Positions 45,565 through 49,763 of a stretch of DNA of 49,763 nt are shown here, piece by piece. The stretch's first letter is position 1. Each line of letters starts with the position of its first letter. The stretch is from positions 1 through 49,763 of the forward strand of contig CACWLC010000013.1 of the NCBI GenBank assembly GCA_902761605.1, in the 5' to 3' direction. The notes under the pieces are model-generated. The model was not told where the DNA came from and did not search any database. It saw only the letters and a list, made by a program, of their open reading frames with translations. The stretch comes from an uncultured Prevotellaceae bacterium (GTDB lineage Bacteria; Bacteroidota; Bacteroidia; Bacteroidales; Bacteroidaceae). Position numbers and translations under genes: made by a program.

Positions 45565-45918
45565 TTAGAAGAGGTATCGACTTCCATGCTGGTCCTCGAA
45601 CTCCTTCCTTATATCCTCCAGCGGTTTAGGACTGATAGTCAGTCCTTTCATCTCCGCCAGACCCTCAGAGGCTCTCACCTCCAATAGAGTAAGTTGGTAC
45701 TCCCGACGCTGCACGTGCCCGTGCTCACATCCAAGGTTTTCCAACTGCGAACTCATCTGCCACGAATCACAGACATTGCTTGCTCTGACCATCTTTCTTG
45801 TCAGCCTGCAGTTACGTCTTGAGAAATCATCCAGACACTTGTTTGCGCACGAAGCGCAATTCTTGTTAATCATGATGCCGTACTTGTTTGGCACTTTTTC
45901 AAATCTTATTATCTTCAT
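45565..45918 (-). CDS. Cys-rich small protein of unknown function
   Basis: A 117-residue protein starting MKIIRFEKVPNKYGIM. The N-terminal half holds CASCANKCLDDFSRRNC and later C residues near 50 and 64, six to seven Cys in about 45 residues, which suggests a metal or zinc-ribbon-like site. The C-terminal half is helical. No family is recognised. It is the first gene of the primase-M15A unit and follows the leader with a terminator. Confidence 0.7.
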   Translation of the reverse strand: MKIIRFEKVPNKYGIMINKNCASCANKCLDDFSRRNCRLTRKMVRASNVCDSWQMSSQLENLGCEHGHVQRREYQLTLLEVRASEGLAEMKGLTISPKPLEDIRKEFEDQHGSRYLF

Positions 45919-45943
45919 CTTCTATTAATTAAATTAGTCTTCT

Positions 45944-45975
45944 AAAAAACTGCCCTATTCTCACGAACCAGGCAG
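45944..45975 (-). terminator. GNRA-capped hairpin with T6 tail
   Basis: On the minus strand CTGCC and GGCAG pair, an internal stretch of wobble pairs follows, and TTC/GAA closes a GTGA loop. TTTTTT comes directly after. It lies 26 bases before the start of the Cys-rich gene. Confidence 0.7.
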
Positions 45976-46010
45976 AAAACAAAGGGATATATATGAACAG
46001 AATAGAAAAA

Positions 46011-46097
46011 TTAACACGCACTTACGCATTCCTTATTATTCGAGATATTTCTTTCCAATCCTCTCCCTTCCTCAGGAGTATCTTGTTGTTCCAACAT
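46011..46097 (-). CDS. Possible 28-residue leader peptide
   Basis: ATG at 46097 opens MLEQQDTPEEGRGLERN, continuing to NNKECVSAC and a TAA stop. It lies between promoter and terminator of the leader. The two Cys codons in the last five positions are notable because the first structural gene is Cys-rich. Length is too short to judge coding by itself, and chance is quite possible. Confidence 0.3.
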   Translation of the reverse strand: MLEQQDTPEEGRGLERNISNNKECVSAC

Positions 46098-46145
46098 GTC
46101 AAAGATCCCTTGTCTTCCAGAACTTGTTTTGTCCTTTTGACGATG

Positions 46146-46175
46146 CAAAGATACGGCAACTTTTTCACCCCTCAA
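46146..46175 (-). promoter_or_regulatory. Promoter for the primase unit
   Basis: Minus-strand TATCTTTG (46146-46153) with TTG (46173-46175), spacing 19. Four TTAGACA heptamers lie 18-68 bases further upstream. Confidence 0.65.
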
Positions 46176-46192
46176 TGGCATGTTCTTCGCCC

Positions 46193-46242
46193 TGTCTAAC
46201 TCATTGTCTAAGATTACTGGAGTTGTCTAAGTTTCTGTCTAA
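46193..46242 (-). repeat. Four direct TTAGACA heptamers upstream of the primase-unit promoter
   Basis: On the minus strand TTAGACA recurs four times in the same direction; plus-strand GTCTAA starts at 46194, 46206, 46225 and 46237. Spacings are 12, 19 and 12, so two pairs lie 31 bp apart, close to three helical turns. Outer copies read GTTAGACAG and inner copies CTTAGACAA. The last copy overlaps the stop codon of the 154-residue gene. Position suits an activator or repressor site. Confidence 0.8.
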
Positions 46243-46703
46243 CTTTGCCTGTTTGCCCTGCTAAAAGCGCTCGAAAAACGCACTACAATGTTTCTTCTGC
46301 GCAGTTCCTCTGCCGTATCCACAGCCGGACAATAATCCCATTGAGGATATTCCCCTTGCGTATACGTGCACATATTAGATAAGGTGGCACGGCAGGGCAG
46401 ATCCTTAATTCCAAGCATCCTCAGATAGTCGATGAAGTTCTGAGGTGAGAAAAATGGATCCATACCAGTGATAATACCTTCATTGATAGCCATGAGTATG
46501 AAAGCATAGTCATACTTGTGGCGTATCACCTTCTCTTGCAGCAATTCCTTGATAGCCTTTGCAAAACACTCGTCAGTATGACTCTCCTGGCCTTGCAAAT
46601 CCATACTACTTACAACCTCTACCTGCTGGCAGAGCTTCAACATACCCAACACACACTCGAAAGCCGAGTCTTCAACTCTTAATACAATTTCCTTCATTGT
46701 CAT
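46239..46703 (-). CDS. 154-residue protein of unknown function
   Basis: The product starts MTMKEIVLRVEDSAFECVLG and is about 154 residues. A beta strand is followed by helices, a layout seen in small regulators and antitoxin-like proteins, but no family is recognised. The C-terminal part (FFSPQNFIDYLRMLGIKDLP, then GEYPQWDYCP) is hydrophobic and aromatic. A start at 46748 would add 15 residues and is possible. It sits between two repeat arrays, TTCCTCA upstream and TTAGACA at its end, which makes it a candidate DNA-binding regulator or replication factor (inference). Confidence 0.7.
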   Translation of the reverse strand: MTMKEIVLRVEDSAFECVLGMLKLCQQVEVVSSMDLQGQESHTDECFAKAIKELLQEKVIRHKYDYAFILMAINEGIITGMDPFFSPQNFIDYLRMLGIKDLPCRATLSNMCTYTQGEYPQWDYCPAVDTAEELRRRNIVVRFSSAFSRANRQS

Positions 46704-46791
46704 TCGATGATTTGTGAGAGTTGTGGTGGGCGTCGCGACTTTCCTCATGAGACCTCACACATCTCGAATTAAACAATACTTTTATCAACTG

Positions 46792-46825
46792 CAAATTTAC
46801 GATGAATCATTCGATGATAAGACAA
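46792..46825 (-). promoter_or_regulatory. Promoter for the 154-residue gene
   Basis: Minus-strand TAAATTTG (46792-46799) with TTG at 46823-46825. The spacing of 23 is longer than usual, so the -33 assignment is weak. The TTCCTCA array begins about 35 bases further upstream. Confidence 0.45.
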
Positions 46826-46859
46826 TAAGCCTAAAAGGTGGTAGATAGTCGTTTTCAAC

Positions 46860-46984
46860 TTTCCTCAGGTTTTAACACTCCCCATCGAAAACTTTTCCTC
46901 AGAAAAACCCACTTTTCCTCAATTTCATAGGAATTTTTCCTCAGAACTCTCCCTAATTGAGGAAAAATTTCAATCTTTTCCTCA
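46860..46984. repeat. TTCCTCA array, 20-22 bp spacing, iteron-like
   Basis: TCCTCA (mostly as TTTTCCTCA) occurs on the plus strand at 46862, 46896, 46916, 46938 and 46979, and inverted as TGAGGA at 46958. From 46896 on, successive copies are 20, 22, 20 and 21 bp apart, two helical turns. The third plus copy and the inverted copy form a perfect 12-bp inverted repeat (AATTTTTCCTCA 46932-46943 and its complement 46958-46969). Single copies also occur at 46742 and 46069. The 318 bases around the array hold no gene. Confidence 0.85.
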
Positions 46985-47003
46985 AAATCCGAAGAAAAGG
47001 CAT

Positions 47004-47040
47004 AAAAAAAGTAGATGAACCCCCTCAGGAATCCATCTAC
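47004..47040 (-). terminator. Terminator after the 377-residue gene
   Basis: On the minus strand GTAGATG and CATCTAC pair around a 16-base loop and are followed by TTTTTTT. It is 27 bases after the stop codon at 47067. Confidence 0.85.
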
Positions 47041-47066
47041 CTAATCTTGACCAGAAATCTAAAACT

Positions 47067-48200
47067 TCACACCGCTATGATATCTTTTTGCAGTTTTTCT
47101 ATCATCTGCTGGAAGGTGAACGATGCACCTCTGTCAGTAATACCCTGCTCACAGAGGTCCTTGCGGGCTTTCGATATAGCCGACCACACCAATGTATGAT
47201 ATCGTCCTCGATAGTTAGAGCAGAAATACTTATAGAGCCGTTTCTCTTTTGATTTCCCTACATCACACCACTTCAGAAAATATACAATCATCGTGCTGTC
47301 GAGTTTTCCCTGCTGGCCTTCTACGTTCATCTCGTCAAGGTGTTCGATTGCCCACCTCACCTGCTGTACGCGATTATGGTCATCGCAAAACAGACAGGTC
47401 TCTTCTTCCGTCAGTCCGTCATTTTTGCCCTGGCGCATTGCTTCCAGAAACACATACTGCTTGAATTCCTCTTTGGGCACATTGTGATACTCATTCTTTA
47501 GGAAATCATTCATCGAACGGGCCTTCTGACGTCGCTTGTTGAGCTCCGTCTCAGGCAGTTCCTGTACAGTGTTAAGGAATCCACTAAACTCCCTCACACT
47601 GCTCATCAGTTGTTCACAGCTATCGCGATATATCTTGTCCAGCTGCTGTACGTCCTGACGAATATTCTCTTCACTTTCTATCATCTGATGACATAAGGCC
47701 AGTGTCGTAGTAGCTGTGGTTAAGAGCGTTTCCAGCTTATGATAGAGCGTCTGAACACACTCGTCGTACGAAGCCAGACCCCACAAGTCAACTACACATG
47801 CGCCATAGGATAGAGGCGAGCGCTCGAAAACTGTAGGCTGCTGACTACCCTCAGGCAACTGCACCATCGAGCGTGGTGTGGTCTTCTGAAACACCTTCTT
47901 TATGGCGCATAGCGTAGATCGGATACGATTGAAGTAAAGCTGAGCAGTATCGAAACATTTGTTGTTGTCAGTAGCAAACTGCTGGATAAATGTCTCGGAG
48001 AACCTTACCACCGAGCGGGCTTCGACATTCATCTTGGATTGGTAGGAAACCACCATGTCTATGGCCTGCTCAATGTCAAATTTCGTATAGTGGCGCGCCT
48101 GGATGCCAGCAATAAACCTCTCTCTTTCAAATTGCTCCAGGGCTTCGATAATCTCCACTAACGTCTTGTCGTCTTTTTCCACAATTGTAGAATACCTCAT
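47067..48200 (-). CDS. 377-residue protein of unknown function
   Basis: A mostly helical, cytosolic protein starting MRYSTIVEKDDKTLVEII. The middle (about 95-230) is rich in coiled-coil-like helices. The last 80 residues (FLKWCDVGKSKEKRLYKYFC, then HTLVWSAISKARKDL) are basic and could be a winged-helix-like DNA-binding region, but I cannot name a family. It lies 17 bases after the 60-residue gene and is closed by a strong terminator, so the two form one transcript. Confidence 0.75.
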   Translation of the reverse strand: MRYSTIVEKDDKTLVEIIEALEQFERERFIAGIQARHYTKFDIEQAIDMVVSYQSKMNVEARSVVRFSETFIQQFATDNNKCFDTAQLYFNRIRSTLCAIKKVFQKTTPRSMVQLPEGSQQPTVFERSPLSYGACVVDLWGLASYDECVQTLYHKLETLLTTATTTLALCHQMIESEENIRQDVQQLDKIYRDSCEQLMSSVREFSGFLNTVQELPETELNKRRQKARSMNDFLKNEYHNVPKEEFKQYVFLEAMRQGKNDGLTEEETCLFCDDHNRVQQVRWAIEHLDEMNVEGQQGKLDSTMIVYFLKWCDVGKSKEKRLYKYFCSNYRGRYHTLVWSAISKARKDLCEQGITDRGASFTFQQMIEKLQKDIIAV

Positions 48201-48217
48201 ACCTTAAACTGCACAAC

Positions 48218-48400
48218 TTATTTATCTACCAACTCGAGAGGACTAATCTCATCATAATAAATTCTTCTGGGTGTCAGATCCCTATATGGCATAGGCTTTG
48301 ACATAATCTCACCAGCCTTTTCCATCGCCTCCTTAAGATCGTTGGCTTCAACAGTCAGTGATTTACTAAGAATCACATTTGCACGTAATTTAAACTCCAT
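48218..48400 (-). CDS. 60-residue protein of unknown function
   Basis: Sequence MEFKLRANVILSKSLTVEAN, then a helix DLKEAMEKAGEIM and a polar end. The beta-alpha layout recalls the small DpnD/PcfM-type proteins found on mobile elements, only by shape. It is the first gene of a two-gene unit with the 377-residue gene. Confidence 0.6.
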   Translation of the reverse strand: MEFKLRANVILSKSLTVEANDLKEAMEKAGEIMSKPMPYRDLTPRRIYYDEISPLELVDK

Positions 48401-48473
48401 AATTTTACTTTTATATTAGACAATTAATTATTGGCTGCTCAGGCATAGCATCCTGTCTTCGCAATCCAGGGTG

Positions 48474-48516
48474 CAAATATATAGTGAGGGGTGTTTCATA
48501 AGTCGGTGCACCCCTC
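48474..48516 (-). promoter_or_regulatory. -7 box with overlapping perfect inverted repeat
   Basis: Minus-strand TATATTTG (48474-48481) precedes the 60-residue gene. Directly upstream GAGGGGTG (48486-48493) and CACCCCTC (48509-48516) form a perfect 8-bp inverted repeat with a 15-base gap. It covers the place of the -33 element, so it may be an operator; no T-run follows on the minus strand, which argues against a terminator for the nucleotidyltransferase gene. Confidence 0.5.
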
Positions 48517-48589
48517 GAAAAATTAATATTTTTTAATGGAAATGGGTAAGAAAATCCTTTATTTCGAAGTTTATACAAATAAAGGCTGG

Positions 48590-48910
48590 TTATGCAGCAA
48601 TGCCCGTACGCATTACTTCTCGATAGATTGGTGAGTCTTCATCCTTCTCCAATAAGATAGGCTCGATAAGCAGGCTTACTTTATCAACATCGTGGTTAAG
48701 CCCCTTCGACCAATCAAACCACTTTCCTTCCTCTATCTTTGGAACAATAACAGCCACATCAATATCACTCCAAGGATTAGCATAACCTTTGGAGTAAGAC
48801 CCGAACATCATCACAATAATCTCTCCATTAAAACGAGGAGCTATTATTTCTTTGTATCTTCGTACGAGTTCAAGTGCTTCTTCTTTTCTGAGTACTTTTG
48901 GAGTATCCAT
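48590..48910 (-). CDS. MNT-type nucleotidyltransferase (antitoxin-like)
   Basis: A 106-residue minimal nucleotidyltransferase. The signature GS-x10-DxD is exact (GSYSKGYANPWSDID), with a following beta strand containing VDKVSLLIE. In HEPN/MNT toxin-antitoxin pairs, this enzyme attaches AMP to the HEPN partner. It overlaps the end of the HEPN gene by 67 bases; no other ATG in the first 30 codons would reduce the overlap. The gene ends without a visible terminator. Confidence 0.85.
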   Translation of the reverse strand: MDTPKVLRKEEALELVRRYKEIIAPRFNGEIIVMMFGSYSKGYANPWSDIDVAVIVPKIEEGKWFDWSKGLNHDVDKVSLLIEPILLEKDEDSPIYREVMRTGIAA

Positions 48911-49281
48911 TCGTGCATCTGTTTTGTTTGTTTTAAAATCTCGGCAGTCTTATCTTTATCGAGTGTAAAAGCCATTTCATTCTTGTATTCCTGGTAACGA
49001 GCCTCGATATTAAGTAATTTTATGCCATCAAGAAAATCTTTTTGTGCATCATCCATTTTGGTGTAAAGTCCACAACCTTCAGCTATTCGCTTGTGATCGT
49101 GAATATATGGAGGATCGTCATCACGGCATACACACCAATAACACTTCAACGTCTTTTCTATGACCTGATGACACATAAAACCAACATAGAGCCAATGACC
49201 TGTTTTGTACAGGTCTTCTGCTACGCTCATGTCTTCTGCCACAAGCTCGAGCCATCTGTTTGCTCTTGTTTCGTTTGCCAT
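48844..49281 (-). CDS. HEPN-domain protein (toxin-like partner of MNT)
   Basis: A 145-residue helical protein starting MANETRANRW. The HEPN pattern is visible: AEDLYKTGHWLYVGFMCHQVIEKTLKCYW, then PPYIHDHKRIAEGCGL and LNIEARYQEYKNEM. The ribonuclease motif R-x4-6-H found in active HEPN toxins is not seen; the closest is R followed seven residues later by H. It may be a variant without RNase activity. Start at 49281, preferred over an upstream in-frame start that would cross the promoter. Confidence 0.85.
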   Translation of the reverse strand: MANETRANRWLELVAEDMSVAEDLYKTGHWLYVGFMCHQVIEKTLKCYWCVCRDDDPPYIHDHKRIAEGCGLYTKMDDAQKDFLDGIKLLNIEARYQEYKNEMAFTLDKDKTAEILKQTKQMHEWILQKYSEKKKHLNSYEDTKK

Positions 49282-49301
49282 ATACCAATGAATTACTGCT
49301 G

Positions 49302-49333
49302 CAAAGATAAGAAGTTTTTTCGAATCTTCTAAA
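49302..49333 (-). promoter_or_regulatory. Promoter for the HEPN/MNT pair
   Basis: Minus-strand TATCTTTG (49302-49309), 20 bases downstream of TTTA (49330-49333), a near match to the -33 TTTG. Confidence 0.55.
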
Positions 49334-49512
49334 TTTTTAAGCAATTATTTTAAGTTTTGAAGCCAAAATTGAATTTTGTAGCTAATCAGAGCACGATGTG
49401 ACAATCACTCTATGCAGCAGTCAGTCGCATCTTCCTATCAGCAGCAATTAGTTTCAGCTGGTTACAATTTGTAACCGACTCATTGCCTTCTTTCTTTAGT
49501 CTACATCACACG

Positions 49513-49546
49513 GTGTCCCCGCGTGATGTGTGTCCCCGCGTGATGT
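49513..49546. repeat. 17-bp tandem duplication
   Basis: GTGTCCCCGCGTGATGT occurs twice without a gap (49513-49529 and 49530-49546). Just upstream ACATCACACG is nearly complementary to CGCGTGATGT, so the region can also fold. Seventeen is not a multiple of three, so the duplication shifts any reading frame. Confidence 0.9.
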
Positions 49547-49549
49547 GCC

Positions 49550-49582
49550 AAGTGGTGTTCGCAAATTTTGCGACTACCACTT
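49550..49582. repeat. 33-bp interrupted palindrome
   Basis: AAGTGGT/ACCACTT outer arms (7 bp) and CGCAAA/TTTGCG inner arms (6 bp) around a single central T, separated by GTT and ACT. It lies in the relic gene. It may be an operator or recombination site, or a chance feature of decaying DNA. Confidence 0.7.
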
Positions 49583-49763
49583 CATCAGTAAGTTCTTCTT
49601 TCAAGGCATTGTTTATATGCTTACTGATGGTTTTATAAACCTCACAGCGTGCCTGCGATCTCTCCACTATTTCCTGACTACTACGGCATTCTTATAACGG
49701 TTCATGTCGAGCTTCAGCCAGTTGTCGCTGCAACCTTTCGTTATCTTGGTAATGGTCAAGGTC

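Larger units (their letters stand above)
45919..46145 (-). promoter_or_regulatory. Leader region of the primase unit
   Basis: About 220 bases without a standard gene lie between the promoter at 46146-46175 and the Cys-rich gene. On the minus strand it contains a 28-codon ORF (46011-46097), then a terminator hairpin with a T6 tail (45944-45975), then 25 bases of AT-rich DNA before the start codon. Readthrough of the hairpin would be needed to express the unit, so the leader could be an attenuator. Alternatively the terminated transcript is itself a small RNA. Confidence 0.5.
49410..49763 (-). pseudogene. Decayed phage-antirepressor-like gene (Bro-N/RhuM-type), partial
   Basis: One minus-strand frame, 118 codons to the window edge, reads like protein but has stops at 49692-49694 and 49506-49508. 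The last part (RLKKEGNESVTNCNQLKLIAADRKMRL) closely recalls a conserved stretch of Bro-N/DinD-like antirepressors, where a further 200 residues should follow but a stop occurs. The middle (ARCEVYKTISKHINNALKEE) recalls the helix-turn-helix start of RhuM-like proteins. A 17-bp duplication (49513-49546) lies inside. These family matches are from memory. It looks like a relic of mobile DNA. Confidence 0.5.

Noticed and set aside
46860-46984. CRISPR-like array
   Set aside because: The repeated unit is only 7-9 bases, copies occur in both orientations, the gaps are 11-15 bases and share AT-rich sequence, and no cas gene is near.
49460-49476. Palindrome GGTTACAATTTGTAACC as an operator
   Set aside because: It falls in the part of the relic gene that encodes the conserved residues SVTNCN; the symmetry is explained by those codons and probably has no regulatory role.
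41940-49763. Second copy of the tRNA-Ser 3' end as an attachment site
   Set aside because: By eye no copy of the T arm and acceptor end was found to the right in the window on either strand; it could lie outside.

Overview
The window looks like a chromosomal segment of a Bacteroidales bacterium, most likely from the Prevotella group. Reasons: many intergenic regions carry the Bacteroidetes promoter signature (TTTG, about 20 bases, TAnnTTTG); Shine-Dalgarno sequences are scarce; several families largely confined to Bacteroidetes are present (DUF4270, DUF4296 and DUF3256 proteins, the truncated glycogen-synthase-like protein, a VirE_N/DUF3987 protein); and many proteins are predicted lipoproteins. 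Species cannot be fixed from sequence alone.

Positions 1-41,840 are dense housekeeping chromosome. The first 17 kb holds a secreted histidine phosphatase, an aminoacyl-histidine dipeptidase with a small lipoprotein, an OmpH/Skp-like chaperone coupled to a UvrD/PcrA helicase, a DUF4270 lipoprotein with a glycogen-synthase-like protein, an AraC-type regulator followed by dipeptidyl peptidase III and a DNA-alkylation-repair-like protein, a fur-purA-hisS operon, and a Dcu C4-dicarboxylate transporter. Then come a long run ileS - DksA-like - lspA - DUF4296 - nucleoside-type MFS - rsmE - paaK-like - DUF3256, a convergent proS, an OmpA lipoprotein with mtgA, a nitrilase-family hydrolase with trmN6, and a tightly packed lon - tgt - lptG-like - DEAD helicase - carB - yigZ block. 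Gene ends often overlap by 1-20 bases, indicating translational coupling. A probable small RNA of about 140 nt with three strong hairpins lies between the DUF3256 gene and proS.

Position 41,877 is a tRNA-Ser(CGA). Everything to its right is different in kind: minus-strand genes of unknown or mobile-element type. In transcription order from the right there are a decayed phage-antirepressor-like relic, a HEPN/MNT pair, a two-gene unit of unknown function, another unknown gene, and a five-gene unit (Cys-rich protein, two small unknowns, a VirE_N/DUF3987 primase-helicase-like protein, and an M15A peptidase resembling a phage endolysin) that ends against the tRNA terminator. No integrase, transposase, capsid or conjugation gene is visible in the window.

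This right-hand region holds the most unusual DNA. Between positions 46,860 and 46,984 the motif TTCCTCA recurs in an array with 20-22 bp spacing that includes a perfect 12-bp inverted repeat. Four TTAGACA heptamers (spacing 12, 19, 12) lie just upstream of the promoter of the primase unit. A leader of about 190 nt with a 28-codon ORF ending in Cys-Val-Ser-Ala-Cys and a GNRA-capped terminator precede that unit. I read the region as a small tRNA-adjacent element or its remnant, possibly satellite-like, with its own replication or control sequences. That reading is inference.
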